From JALYNX01 sp963746905 (lineage in GTDB: Bacteria > Actinomycetota > Acidimicrobiia > Spongiisociales > ZC4RG35): DNA of 64,000 nucleotides. Of this stretch, positions 33,507 to 43,119 are shown piece by piece; positions within the stretch are counted from its first letter, which is position 1, and each line of letters starts with the position of its first letter. The position numbers and the translations under genes were made by a program. The stretch spans positions 806,001 to 870,000 of the forward strand of contig CAVVCY010000003.1 of the NCBI GenBank assembly GCA_963746905.1, written 5' to 3'. Below the pieces are notes generated by a model. It saw only the letters and a program-made list of their open reading frames with translations, ran no database searches and was not told where the DNA came from.

Positions 33507-34363
33507 CCTTTGACTCCTCCTGCGGTGAGACCGCTGACGATTTGCTTTTGGGCGATGAAGTAGAAGATGAGGGCCGGGATCATCGCAAGAGTGGTGTAGG
33601 CCAGGATCATCGCCGTGTCGGTCACATATTGGGCCGAGATGTTGTTGATACCCAATGGCAGCGTCCATTGCCCGGGGTCGATGAGAACGAGAAGCGGAAG
33701 GAGGAATGAGTTCCAGCTCCCAACGATGGTGAGCACGGCGATCGTGCTCAGCACCGGTCGGGACAGGGGAAGCATGACCGACCAATAGAAGCGGAGCGGT
33801 CCGCAGCCGTCGATGGCGGCTGCGTCCTCGAGATCTCGGGGAATGCTGCGGAAGAACGGCCGGAGTATCACGATGGAGAGCGGCAGCCCGAATGCCGCCT
33901 GGGGGAGGGCGATCCCCAACGGGCTGTTGAGGAGCCCAGTTTGTCGGAGAGTGATGAATAGGGGAAGGATGGCCACCGCGACGGGGAAGAGGAGGCCGAG
34001 GGTAAACAGAGCAAACACCAGCTCCCGCCCACGGAACTTGTAGCGAGCAATCACAAATGCGGCCAACGAGGCGGCGGGAAGGACCAGCGCCGTGGTGATC
34101 ATGGCGATAAGGACACTGTTCTTCACCCACCCGTAGAAGCTGGGGTCGGTCAACGCCGTTTGGTAGTTAGTCCAGACCCATGGGTCAGGCAGCCCGACCG
34201 GGTCCGCGGCGAGTTGGGCGTTGCTGCGGAACCCGCCGATGATCGAAAAGCTCAACGGGACGATGATCACCAACAGCACGATGACCGCGACCAGGTAGAG
34301 AAGCCCTCGACCGAAGTCGAACTTCCGCGAGGAGTTGGAAGTGGGGGCTGTGGCCGTCGTCAC
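33503..34363 (-). CDS. Carbohydrate ABC transporter permease (MalG type)
   Basis: 286 residues, six membrane helices. The EAA-like coupling loop reads LEDAAAIDGCGPLRFYWSVM followed by LPLSRPVLST. Membrane partner of the permease at 34360-35304. GTG 34363 overlaps that gene's stop (GTGA). No ATPase gene is in the cluster. Confidence 0.9.
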   Translation of the reverse strand: MTTATAPTSNSSRKFDFGRGLLYLVAVIVLLVIIVPLSFSIIGGFRSNAQLAADPVGLPDPWVWTNYQTALTDPSFYGWVKNSVLIAMITTALVLPAASLAAFVIARYKFRGRELVFALFTLGLLFPVAVAILPLFITLRQTGLLNSPLGIALPQAAFGLPLSIVILRPFFRSIPRDLEDAAAIDGCGPLRFYWSVMLPLSRPVLSTIAVLTIVGSWNSFLLPLLVLIDPGQWTLPLGINNISAQYVTDTAMILAYTTLAMIPALIFYFIAQKQIVSGLTAGGVKG

Positions 34364-35304
34364 GTGGTCAGCGCTCCTTCCAGGTCACGGCGCAGGACGA
34401 AGCGTTGATAGAACAGGGCGACGATAAGCGAGAGCCCGAAAACGATCACCGAAACTGCGCTGGCATATCCGAATTGGCCGCGTCGGAAGCCCCAATCGAC
34501 GAGGTATGTTGCCATGGTTGCGGTCGAGTTCACCGGCCCTCCCTTGGTCGTCACCCACACCAGGTCGAAGAGCTGGAGGGCGCCGATGATCGACAGGAAC
34601 ATCGAGACTCGGATTGTGGGGCCGAGCAGCGGGAGGGTCACGAAACGAAAGCCTTTCCAGAAGGAGGCGCCGTCGATGGCCGCGGCCTCTTCGAGCTCAG
34701 TTGGGATCAATTGCAGACCAGCCAGGATCAGCACCATGTGAAAGCCGAAGTACTTCCAGGAGATAACGAAGAAGAGGCTGTAGAGAGCGATTCGGGGGTT
34801 GGCCAGCCACTCCATGGTGAGATTACCTGCGCCGACCCCTGCCAGCATCTGATCGAAGAGGCCTTCTGGCCGGAAGATCTGGCGCCAGACCACCCCGGTC
34901 ACCACCTCAGAGAGGATGAACGGCGCGAAGTACATCGTCCGGAAGACTCCACGTCCCTTGAGGGTGCGGGTCAGCAGGACAGCAAGGGCAATAGCGAAAG
35001 GTATCTGTAACAGCAGAGACAACCCGATGATGATCGCGTTGTGGGTAATGGCTTCGATGAAGAGCGGGTCGCTGAATGCGTCTTTGTAGTTCTGGAGGCC
35101 CACCCAATCGGTGAGGGGTTTGAGGCCGTTCCAGTCATATCCGCTGAATCGGATGCTCTGGGTGATCGGGTAGAGGACGAAGAGGGCATACAGCAACAGC
35201 GCGGGCAGCAGGAAGGCAAGGATCACTGGCCAGGGAGCGGTCCCCGGCGCGCGTCGAACAACTCGCTTGGTGCGCGGCACCTCGGTCGGCGTCTCCCTTG
35301 TCAC
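34360..35304 (-). CDS. Carbohydrate ABC transporter permease (MalF type)
   Basis: 314 residues, six membrane helices. The coupling loop is LEEAAAIDGASFWKGFRFVT with LPLLGPTIRVS. Typical N-terminal start segment AFLLPALLLYALFVLYPITQ. GTG 35304. A strong hairpin separates it from the upstream binding-protein gene. Confidence 0.9.
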   Translation of the reverse strand: MTRETPTEVPRTKRVVRRAPGTAPWPVILAFLLPALLLYALFVLYPITQSIRFSGYDWNGLKPLTDWVGLQNYKDAFSDPLFIEAITHNAIIIGLSLLLQIPFAIALAVLLTRTLKGRGVFRTMYFAPFILSEVVTGVVWRQIFRPEGLFDQMLAGVGAGNLTMEWLANPRIALYSLFFVISWKYFGFHMVLILAGLQLIPTELEEAAAIDGASFWKGFRFVTLPLLGPTIRVSMFLSIIGALQLFDLVWVTTKGGPVNSTATMATYLVDWGFRRGQFGYASAVSVIVFGLSLIVALFYQRFVLRRDLEGALTT

Positions 35305-35321
35305 GGTCGCCTGGTCGGTCG

Positions 35322-35351
35322 GTGGAGGGCCGCCTTACGGCGGCCCTCCAC
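35322..35351 (-). terminator. Hairpin between binding-protein and permease genes
   Basis: A perfect 13-base-pair stem (35322-35334 with 35339-35351) and TTAC loop, without a T-run. In such ABC operons a stem after the binding-protein gene commonly protects the upstream mRNA and lowers permease expression; that reading is inferred here. Confidence 0.65.
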
Positions 35352-35376
35352 GAGTTTGCTCACATTACGGCCGAGA

Positions 35377-36750
35377 TCAGCTCGCGGCGTCAGTGATCGC
35401 CTGGGTCACCTCTTCAGGTGTCGCGGTCCCCGCGAACAGGGTGGCGACCGCGTCGTTCACCGCCGCGCCCAACTCCGGCGAGAAGTACTGGTCGAGATAG
35501 AGCTGGACGAATGTCGCCTTGCCCAATCCTTCGAGTACCGCTAGCTGGTACGGATCCGTTACCGAGTCCTCGGCTCCCTTGGTCACGGGGAGCGTGGTAC
35601 CGGTCGCACCGACGATCCGTGCGTTGTCGACGTTGGTGATGAACTCCAGGAACTGGACCGCCTCCGGCTCAGCGTCCTTGCCGACTGCGAACCCGTCGCC
35701 ACCACCGAACCCGTCGGTTCCGGCGCCCGCTCCGCCATCGACTGCCGGGAATGGGAACCATCCGAATTCAGCTGGCAAACGGTCGGCGATCGGGTCGACC
35801 TTCGGGTCGCCTATCCCGGACTGGTTTGCGTAGGCCCCGGGGCCCCACTGGCCCATGAGGCTCATCGCTGCGGCACCTGTGCCGATGGTTCCCGACTCAC
35901 CGTCAGGCGCGTCCCACGGTGCGGCCAGGAAGCCGGGCTGGAATGGCTCCATGTCGATCAGCCGCTGCAGCTGGTTCCCCGCCTCGATGAACTCCGGCTT
36001 GTTGAAGTCGAGGTCCGCAGTGACCGCGTCCATGGCGGCCTTGCCTCCCTCGCGGATCATCAGATAGGAGTAGTAGAAGTGGGCCGGCCACTTGTCACCG
36101 GCTCCAACCGCGATCGGGGTGATCCCGGCGTCCTTCAACGCCTGCACGTCGGTGAGGAACTCCTCCCAAGTCGCGGGCGGAGCATCGATCCCGGCCTGGG
36201 TGAACAGGTCCTTGTTGTACCAGAACCCGACCATCCCCAGGTTGAAGGGGATTCCATACTGGGCCCCGTCGACCTGATAGAGGCCAGTGGCGCCTTCGTT
36301 GAGGTTGCCAATGAATCCTGACGACGCATCGGTGATGTCCTGGACCAGACCCGCTTCAACCTGCTCGCGAAGGCCACCGCCGCCCCAGGACTGGAAGAGA
36401 TCGGGGACGTCCCCTGCCTGGAGATTGGTCTGGAGCGCTGCCTTGAAGGCCTCGTTCTCCATGACGGTGATCTCGATGGTGACATTGGGGTGCTCTGCCA
36501 TGAAGGCGTCCGCCATGTCTTGCCAGACGGTCATCATCGGTTCCGTGTTCTGGATGTGCCACCAAGTGACGGTCACCGGTTCCTCCGGTGCTGCCGTCGA
36601 GGTGGTGGACTCAGCCGGAGCCGCGGTCGTGCTCGAACCCTCGTCCGGGGCAGCAGTCGTACTGCTGGCGCCTTCGCCATCGCCGCATGCGGCGAGCACC
36701 ATGACCAGGATGGCCAGCAAGGCCAGCGGTCTCTTTAGTATTCGATTCAC
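35377..36750 (-). CDS. Carbohydrate ABC transporter substrate-binding lipoprotein
   Basis: 457 residues. A signal peptide (LKRPLALLAILVMVLAAC) ends in a lipobox with Cys, followed by a Ser/Thr/Ala/Glu-rich linker to about residue 55. The body is a family-1 extracellular solute-binding protein (VTVTWWHIQNTEPMMTVW, GDVPDLFQSWGGGGLREQV). GTG 36750 is supported by AAGGAG about 9 bases upstream; a longer in-frame start at 36780 would spoil the signal peptide. It delivers oligosaccharide to the two permeases downstream. Confidence 0.9.
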   Translation of the reverse strand: MNRILKRPLALLAILVMVLAACGDGEGASSTTAAPDEGSSTTAAPAESTTSTAAPEEPVTVTWWHIQNTEPMMTVWQDMADAFMAEHPNVTIEITVMENEAFKAALQTNLQAGDVPDLFQSWGGGGLREQVEAGLVQDITDASSGFIGNLNEGATGLYQVDGAQYGIPFNLGMVGFWYNKDLFTQAGIDAPPATWEEFLTDVQALKDAGITPIAVGAGDKWPAHFYYSYLMIREGGKAAMDAVTADLDFNKPEFIEAGNQLQRLIDMEPFQPGFLAAPWDAPDGESGTIGTGAAAMSLMGQWGPGAYANQSGIGDPKVDPIADRLPAEFGWFPFPAVDGGAGAGTDGFGGGDGFAVGKDAEPEAVQFLEFITNVDNARIVGATGTTLPVTKGAEDSVTDPYQLAVLEGLGKATFVQLYLDQYFSPELGAAVNDAVATLFAGTATPEEVTQAITDAAS

Positions 36751-36800
36751 CTGTATTTGCTCCTTCCACATTGGGCGCACGGCCCGGGGCCTGCGCTTCG

Positions 36801-36820
36801 TAGTCGTTTTAGTCGTTTCG
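36801..36820 (-). promoter_or_regulatory. Candidate LacI-type operator upstream of the binding-protein gene
   Basis: On the minus strand two AACGACT cores lie nine bases apart, 51-70 bases before the GTG. LacI-family sites have a central CG in an A/T-rich half-site, and related AACGATT cores occur at the lacI-type gene's own promoter. Confidence 0.4.
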
Positions 36821-36853
36821 GTCTCTGACTCGCTTCCTCCTCGGGGTTCTCCG

Positions 36854-37849
36854 TCAGGTCACGGCCCGGCACGAGTGCCGGACTACGAGCTCGGTGGGCA
36901 GCGTGACGTGGATGTCGTGTTCGCTCGGTTCCTCGATCAGCCTGATGATGAGGCTTGCCGCCTCGTAGCCCATCTGCTGAATCGACTGGTCGATGGTGGT
37001 GAGTGGCGGGTTGGTCAGCGCCGACTCCGGGATGTTGTCGAACCCGACCACGGAGAGGTCGTCGGGCACGGTGAGGCCGAGCTCGTCGGCAACCCTCATG
37101 GTCTGAATGGCCGATACGTCGTTGGCGGCGAACACCGCCGTGGGGCGCTCGTCTGACTCGAGCAGCTCCCGAGCGCTGCTCCGCGCCGAGTCCTCCGAAT
37201 AGCCGCCAACCCGAACCAACTCAGGCTGGAATCCAATCCCGGCTTCGGCGAGGGCCGCGCGATAGCCAAACTCCCTGCGCCGGGCAGATTCCAGGTCGGG
37301 ACGGCCCGCCAGGAATCCGATCCTGGTGTGACCGAGGCCCACAAGGTACCGGGTGGCGGTCATTGCCCCCTCATAGTTCTCGGAGTCCACGGTGGGCATA
37401 GTCGAGGGCCCGGTGTGGGGGTCCACTGCCACCACCGGAGCACCGAGGACCGGATCGACCACGGTCGGGGTCACCAGGATGGTCCCGTCGGTGAGGGTCC
37501 CGCTCAATCGCGACAGGTAGCGCCGCTCCCAGCCGGTGTCGTCCTCGAGGTGGCCACCGCCCGAGTAGACGATCAGCTCGTACCCCGTGCGACTGAGAGC
37601 GCGGGCAGCCCCTTTGAGGAGCTCAGCACTGAATGGCTCGAGGTCGGCGACGATGATCCCGATCACATTGGTGCGGTGGCTGCGGAGGCTCCGCGCAACC
37701 AGGCTGGACTCGTAACCCAACTCGTTGATGGAAGCCCGCACCCGGGTCGAAGTAGTCGGGGACACCCCGTATCGCCTGTTCATAACCCGGGACACAGTGG
37801 CTATGGAGACCCCGGCATGGGCGGCGACGTCGCCAATGGTCACTCTCAA
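36854..37849 (-). CDS. LacI-family transcriptional regulator
   Basis: 331 residues. The N-terminal DNA-binding part is VTIGDVAAHAGVSIATVSRV and MNRRYGVSPTTSTRVRASIN, with the hinge ELGYESSLVARSL. A periplasmic-binding-like sugar-sensing domain follows (IGIIVADLEPFSAELLKGA, VVGFDNIPESALTNPPLTTI). TTG 37849 is preceded by GGAGGAGAG with 6 bases spacing. It probably represses the sugar operon in the absence of its sugar. Confidence 0.92.
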   Translation of the reverse strand: MRVTIGDVAAHAGVSIATVSRVMNRRYGVSPTTSTRVRASINELGYESSLVARSLRSHRTNVIGIIVADLEPFSAELLKGAARALSRTGYELIVYSGGGHLEDDTGWERRYLSRLSGTLTDGTILVTPTVVDPVLGAPVVAVDPHTGPSTMPTVDSENYEGAMTATRYLVGLGHTRIGFLAGRPDLESARRREFGYRAALAEAGIGFQPELVRVGGYSEDSARSSARELLESDERPTAVFAANDVSAIQTMRVADELGLTVPDDLSVVGFDNIPESALTNPPLTTIDQSIQQMGYEAASLIIRLIEEPSEHDIHVTLPTELVVRHSCRAVT

Positions 37850-37884
37850 CGATCGCTCTCCTCCATCGGCAAAATCGAATTTCG

Positions 37885-37907
37885 GTAACGATTTCGAGAA
37901 CGATTAC
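37885..37907 (-). promoter_or_regulatory. Candidate LacI-type operator in the regulator's own promoter
   Basis: GTAACGATTTCGAGAACGATTAC-type arrangement: two AACGATT cores, 12 bases apart, flanked by GTAA and TTAC ends. Located 36-58 bases before the TTG, consistent with autoregulation. Motif identity is inference. Confidence 0.45.
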
Positions 37908-37964
37908 AAACTTAGACCCTGTCCCGGTCCGATGACGCCCCGGAGCGGGAATTTCTTTCGTGGT

Positions 37965-39490
37965 TCAGGCGGGGCCGAGGCGAAGCATGGCGAAAGAGAC
38001 AGGAGGCAAGGCGATGTCGACTGCTTCCTTGGCGGATTCCCAACTCCCGGATCGGGGGCGGACCCGCCCTGGGGTCGACTCGGTGTTGGCCGCTTCCGGC
38101 TCGTCGTCGGCCAAGATAAGCAACTCGATCACGCTGGTAGGCCCCAGGCCACGGAGGTCGACGGTCACACTTGATGGGTGGTGTCGGGAGCGGTTGACAA
38201 TGAACACCGTGGTCGCCAGGGATCGTGGGTCGAACGTGGCCACTGCCTCAACCGCCGACACCGTGCCCCGACGCCCCGATTCGATCTGTTCGCCATCCAC
38301 CACCACATCGAGCACCAGGCCGCGAGCGTGACGGGCGATCATCGAGAACGGATAGAAGGTCGTCTGGCGCCAACTGGATCCAGAGGGCTCGGCTCGGATC
38401 GGTGCGATGGTGTTGACCAACTGCGCTTGGCACGCGATTCCAACTCGGTCGCTGTTGCGAACCAGCGTCATCAACAGCGAGCCCACAACGATCGCATCGG
38501 TGACCGTGTACTGGTCCTCGCAGAGCCGAGGCGCGTGCCGCCACTCCTCCGCAGGGGGGCGGCGTTGTGCCGGCCCATGTACCACACGTTCCATTCGTCG
38601 AAGGCGATCCCGATCCGTTTCGACGAACCCCGCCGTCGGGCGACCTCGTCGGCGATCTCAGTGACCGTCGAGATCTGCTGGCCCATCTCAGCCGCAGACG
38701 CCAGGAACTCCTCCTCAGCCATCGCCTCGGGGTCGTAATAGGCGTGTGTCGAGATCAGGTCTGTCTGGTCGAAGGCATGCTCGAGCACGGTGCGGTCCCA
38801 GGAGCCGAAGGTGGGCATCGAGACCCCGGAGCTCCCACAGAGGACCAGACGGAGCCCGGGGTCGACCTTTCGCATCGCTCGGGCAGTCGCCTCTGCCAGG
38901 CGCCCGTACTCGTCGGCATCCTTGTGCCCTAGCTGCCAAGGCCCGTCGATCTCATTCCCGAGGCACCAGGTTTGGATGCCATAGGGCTCCGGGTGACCAT
39001 GGCGATGGCGAAGATCCGAGAATGCACCGCCGTTGGCGAGGTTTGCGTACTCCAGAAGCTCAGTCGCCTCTTTGGTGCCCCGGGTCCCCAGATTGAGGGC
39101 GACGATGGGCTCGACGCCAGCCTTCTCGGCCCATAGCGCGAACTCTCCCAGGCCGAAGTGGTTGGGTTCGATGCTCCTCCACGCTCGGTCCTTGCGCGTG
39201 GGTCGCCCCTCCACCGGCCCCACCCCGTCCTCCCACCGATATCCCGAAACGAAGTTGCCGCCGGGGTACCTGACCGCGGTCACCCCGAGCTCGCGGACCA
39301 GATCGAGAACATCCACCCGGAAACCATGCCCGTCGGCTCGCGGATGCCCTGGCTCGAAAATCCCGGTGTACACCCCGCGACCCATGTGCTCGACGAAAGA
39401 CCCGAATACGAGAGGGTTGACCGGAGCCAGTGCCAGGTCCGGATCAAGGGCCAAGCCGGCGCGCCAAGTGGTGCCGTCCCCGTCGGTCAT
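37965..39490 (-). pseudogene. GH51-type alpha-L-arabinofuranosidase, frameshifted at the C-run near 38552-38557
   Basis: Read across one shift this encodes a full-length enzyme of about 508 residues. The first frame (ATG 39490) contains NPLVFGSFVEHMGRGVYTGI, VTAVRYPGGNFVSGYRWEDG, the acid/base Glu in WCLGNEIDGPWQ and the nucleophile Glu in AFDEWNVWYMG. It then breaks. The second frame continues with EEWRHAPRLCEDQYTVTDA and QAQLVNTIAPI to the normal end. The break falls in six consecutive C; a seventh C would give PPAEEWRHAPRL and restore the frame. This is either a sequence error or a recent mutation. It probably removes arabinose side chains from imported oligosaccharides. No clear ribosome-binding site precedes the ATG. 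Confidence 0.85.
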
Positions 39491-39563
39491 CGGGGCACGG
39501 TAACGGTCCAGGCCCGGACCCGGAGGAGCGCTACGGCGACGACTCAAATATGGTTCGGAGCGC

Positions 39564-40568
39564 ATGACCGCTCCGATCGATCAGTTTCAGCGGCCGATGC
39601 GCGATCTGCGCATCTCGGTCACTGATAGGTGCAACTTCCGTTGCACCTACTGCATGCCCAAAGAGGTCTTCGGCAAGGATCATCAGTTCCTCTCGAGAGA
39701 GGACCTGCTCACGTTCGACGAGATGGCAGTCCTCACCCGCGCATTCGTCGAGCGAGGGGTCGAGAAGGTGAGGATCACCGGTGGCGAGCCTTTGTTGCGC
39801 AAGGGCATCGAGAAGTTGATCGGGATGATCCGGCCGTTGGAAGGAGTCCGGGACCTCACCGTGACCACAAACGCATCGTTGCTCCCGAGAAAGGCTCAAG
39901 GCCTCGCCGCCGCCGGTCTTGACCGGGTCACAGTGAGCCTCGATGCCCTGGATGACCCCACGTTCCAGAGGATGAACGATGTCGGATTCCCGGTCGCTGC
40001 CGTTTTGGAGGGGATCGACGCGGCGGCGGAGGCGGGCCTGGGTCCGATCAAGGTAAACGCGGTGGTACAGCGAGGGGTCAATGACCATGCGGTGCTCGAC
40101 ATGGCCCACCACTTCAGGGGAACCGGTCACATCGTGCGCTTCATCGAATACATGGACGTGGGCACCACCAACGGGTGGCGTCTTGACGACGTTGTCCCTG
40201 CCGAGGAGATGATCTCCTCGATCAACGAGATCTACCCCTTAGAGCCGATCCCACCCAACTATCCGGGAGAGGTGGCCAACCGCTTTCGCTACCTAGACGG
40301 CCAGGGAGAGGTCGGCATCATCGCCTCGGTCACCCAGCCCTTTTGCGGTTCCTGCACCCGAGCCCGGATCTCGGCCGAGGGCTCGCTCTACACCTGTTTG
40401 TTCGCCACGGCAGGCACCGATCTGCGCCACGCGCTCCGTAACGGCCAGGATGTGGGCTCCATCCTCGACGCCGTCTGGTCGGCACGCACCGACCGCTACT
40501 CAGAGATCAGGTCGTCACAGACGGTCACTATCGGGTCGAGGGTGGAGATGAGCTACATAGGCGGGTAG
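39564..40568 (+). CDS. moaA: GTP 3',8-cyclase MoaA (molybdenum cofactor synthesis)
   Basis: 334 residues. The radical-SAM motif is CNFRCTYCMP at about residues 31-40. The C-terminal cluster is visible as FCGSCTRARISAEGSLYTC and the protein ends in Gly-Gly. MoaA turns GTP into the cyclic precursor used by MoaC. No other moa gene lies in the window; the neighbours are sugar and arginine genes. Confidence 0.95.
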   Translation: MTAPIDQFQRPMRDLRISVTDRCNFRCTYCMPKEVFGKDHQFLSREDLLTFDEMAVLTRAFVERGVEKVRITGGEPLLRKGIEKLIGMIRPLEGVRDLTVTTNASLLPRKAQGLAAAGLDRVTVSLDALDDPTFQRMNDVGFPVAAVLEGIDAAAEAGLGPIKVNAVVQRGVNDHAVLDMAHHFRGTGHIVRFIEYMDVGTTNGWRLDDVVPAEEMISSINEIYPLEPIPPNYPGEVANRFRYLDGQGEVGIIASVTQPFCGSCTRARISAEGSLYTCLFATAGTDLRHALRNGQDVGSILDAVWSARTDRYSEIRSSQTVTIGSRVEMSYIGG

Positions 40569-40580
40569 TCGCCAACTCCA

Positions 40581-41579
40581 CTACCCGAGGGTGGCCACCA
40601 GGATCGCCTTGATGGTGTGGAGCCGGTTCTCTGCCTGCTGGAAAGCCACGGTCGCCGGCGACTCGAAGACGTCGTTGGTCACCTCGAGGCCATTGGGCAT
40701 GTTGGTCAACTCCATGATCTCCCGGCCCACCGTGGTGTTTGTGTCATGGAACGCCGGCAGACAGTGCATGAAGCGGGTGTTTTTACCCGCCGCCTTCATC
40801 AGTTTGCTGTTCACCTGATAGGCCTTGAGCTCCTCGACCCTGCTGGTCCAAACTTCCTTGGCCTCACCCATCGAGACCCACACGTCGGTGTGGATGAAAT
40901 CCACGCCCTTCACCCCTGCCTGCGGGTCGTCGGTGACAGTGATCGACCCTCCGGTCTGAGAGGCAATCTTCTTGGCTGCAGCAAGGACATCCTTGGGAGG
41001 TCCGAGTTGTTTGGGGCCGACCAGACGCAGATCGGCACCCATCAGGGCCGCCATCACCGTGTGTGAGCGACCCATGTTGAAGCGCAGGTCTCCGACGAAC
41101 GCATAGGAAAGCTCGTTGTAGGGCTTGCCACTGGTCTCGTGCATGGTCAGGAAGTCCGCCAGCATCTGGGTGGGGTGCCATTCGTCGGTCAGACCGTTGT
41201 AGACAGGAACTCCTGCGTATTCAGACAGTGCCTCGACGTCGGCCTGCCGGTTCCCCCGGTACTCGATGGCGTCATACATGCGTCCCAGCACCCGCGCGGT
41301 GTCGGCAATGGACTCCTTGTGGCCGATCTGGGATCCCGACGGGGCGAAGTAGGTGACATGCGCACCTTGGTCGTATGCCGCGACCTCAAATCCGGCGAGG
41401 GTGCGGGTCGAGGTCTTCTCGAAAATGAGAGCGATCTCCTTTCCGGCGAGCCCCTTCGACTCGGTGCCCGAGTACTTGGCGGTCTTGAGGGACTCCGAGA
41501 GGTCGAGGAGGTACTTCATCTCATGGGGCTCGAAGTCGAGCTCCTTGAGGAAGCTCCGACCCTTGAGGTTGTATGACAT
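40581..41579 (-). CDS. arcB: Ornithine carbamoyltransferase (catabolic, ADI pathway)
   Basis: 332 residues. Carbamoyl-phosphate loop FEKTSTRT, SGSQIGHKES, the DEWHPTQMLADFLTMHE motif and HCLPAFHD are present. Right after STRT the usual Arg-Cys is Leu-Ala, a small departure. ATG 41579 has AAGGAG 6 bases upstream. In this cluster it should run in the catabolic direction, splitting citrulline to ornithine and carbamoyl phosphate. Confidence 0.93.
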   Translation of the reverse strand: MSYNLKGRSFLKELDFEPHEMKYLLDLSESLKTAKYSGTESKGLAGKEIALIFEKTSTRTLAGFEVAAYDQGAHVTYFAPSGSQIGHKESIADTARVLGRMYDAIEYRGNRQADVEALSEYAGVPVYNGLTDEWHPTQMLADFLTMHETSGKPYNELSYAFVGDLRFNMGRSHTVMAALMGADLRLVGPKQLGPPKDVLAAAKKIASQTGGSITVTDDPQAGVKGVDFIHTDVWVSMGEAKEVWTSRVEELKAYQVNSKLMKAAGKNTRFMHCLPAFHDTNTTVGREIMELTNMPNGLEVTNDVFESPATVAFQQAENRLHTIKAILVATLG

Positions 41580-41610
41580 CAACTTCTCCTTTGGTTTTCA
41601 GTGCAGCGAA

Positions 41611-43119
41611 TCATGCCACCAGGGCGCCCACCCCGAGCACGACGATGGTCACCGCCCCCAGCATCAGTAGCAGGGGCCATACCCACTTCAGGTACCGCCC
41701 GTAGGGAACCCGGGCAATGGCCAAGCCACCCATCACCACTGCCGAGGTTGGGATGAACAGGTTCATCAGGCCCGATGCGCTCTGGAAGGCGGTGACCACG
41801 AGGCGCGCCGGTACTTCCACGAACCCGGCGAGGGGCGCCATGATCGGCATCGCCACCGTTGCCAGACCCGAAGACGACGGGATGAGGAACGACAGGGGCA
41901 GGAAGAACAGGTACATGACGATGGCGAAGGCCGCCTGGCCCACGTCGGCCAGGGCCGTTTCTGCCCAGTTGAGCACTGTGTCCGTGATCTGCCCGTTGTT
42001 CATGATCACTGTGATCCCCCGGGCGATGCCGATGATCAGGGCCACCCCGAGCAGTTCGCCGGCACCGCTGACGAAAGTGGAGGTGAGGTCGCTTTCCGAC
42101 ATTCGTGCGATGAGCCCGATGATCACGGAGAAGAGCAGGAACGAGGCTGTCATCTCCGGGAACCACCACCAGAGGGTGGGGAAGGGGACTCCGAGATCCG
42201 CCCACGGGATGACGGCGTAGATCATGACCACGAACGCCAATGCGAACACCACCAGGATCGCCTTCTGCTGGCCGGTCATCACGCTGCTGGCATCACCCTG
42301 CTGCTCGGATTGGAAATGGGCCTCGTTATCTGCCCTCATGTCGTAGACGATCGAATTCGCAGGGTCGGCATGGACCTTCGCCGCGTAGCGCATGACGAAG
42401 AAGATTCCGATCACCAGCCCCACGATGAGGATCACCAGACGCCCGATCAGACCGTCGCTAATGGAGATGCCTGCGAAGCCGGAGGCGATTCCTGTGGCGA
42501 AGGGGTTGATCGTCGACCCGAGAGTGCCGATACCGGCGCCGAGGAGGACCACGGCGGCTCCGGTCATCGCGTCGTATCCGGCGGCGATGATGACCGTGAT
42601 CACCAAGGCGTAGAACGCCAGGCTCTCCTCTGCCATCCCGTAGGTGGTTCCGCCAAGTGCGAACACCGCCATCAGAAGCGGGATCATCCATTTCTCCCGC
42701 CCCCGCATGCGGGTAACCAGCCTTCCGATGCCGGCCTGGATCGCCCCCGTCTTCATGGTGACTCCGAGGAAGCCTCCGATCACGATGATGAACAGAGCGA
42801 CGTCGATAGCGCCAAACAGCGTGCCGCTGTTGTAGTAGTTGATGTTGCCGGTCTCGTCCTCGATCCCATAGAGCCCGTTGATCGGGGCTGTCAACGAGTC
42901 GACCAGGATCCGCTGCGGGTTGGCTTCGACCTCGTGGTAGGTGCCTGGGATCGGCTCGCCGTCCTCCGTGAGGTCGTAGGCGCCGGCGGGAACCAACCAG
43001 GTGGCGATCGCCGCCAGCACGATGAGGCCAAATAGGATTGTGTATGCGGAGGGAAGGGTGAATTTCCCCTTCCTCGCCTCCTCGGGCACGACGTCCGGCG
43101 GCGGGGTCTCGGCAGTCAC
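41611..43119 (-). CDS. YfcC-family membrane transporter, probable arginine/ornithine antiporter of the ADI cluster
   Basis: 502 residues with about 12 membrane helices. Segments KFTLPSAYTILFGLIVLAAI, GGTTYGMAEESLAFYALVIT, GAGIGTLGSTINPFATGIAS and LIPSSSGLATVAMPIMAPLA are typical of the YfcC/ArcD2-like carriers found in arc clusters. GTG 43119 has GGAGG 7 bases upstream and overlaps the stop of a 51-residue membrane peptide (GTGA). Arginine/ornithine exchange is inferred from the neighbours. Confidence 0.82.
   Translation of the reverse strand: MTAETPPPDVVPEEARKGKFTLPSAYTILFGLIVLAAIATWLVPAGAYDLTEDGEPIPGTYHEVEANPQRILVDSLTAPINGLYGIEDETGNINYYNSGTLFGAIDVALFIIVIGGFLGVTMKTGAIQAGIGRLVTRMRGREKWMIPLLMAVFALGGTTYGMAEESLAFYALVITVIIAAGYDAMTGAAVVLLGAGIGTLGSTINPFATGIASGFAGISISDGLIGRLVILIVGLVIGIFFVMRYAAKVHADPANSIVYDMRADNEAHFQSEQQGDASSVMTGQQKAILVVFALAFVVMIYAVIPWADLGVPFPTLWWWFPEMTASFLLFSVIIGLIARMSESDLTSTFVSGAGELLGVALIIGIARGITVIMNNGQITDTVLNWAETALADVGQAAFAIVMYLFFLPLSFLIPSSSGLATVAMPIMAPLAGFVEVPARLVVTAFQSASGLMNLFIPTSAVVMGGLAIARVPYGRYLKWVWPLLLMLGAVTIVVLGVGALVA

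Noticed and set aside
33507..34130. Extended frame upstream of the GH3 gene
   Set aside because: It overlaps the permease gene on the same strand and reads as out-of-frame permease sequence; GH3 starts at 33506 with its own ribosome site.
37965..38594. Second half of the GH51 enzyme as an independent gene
   Set aside because: It starts after the catalytic barrel and continues the same family alignment across the C-run.
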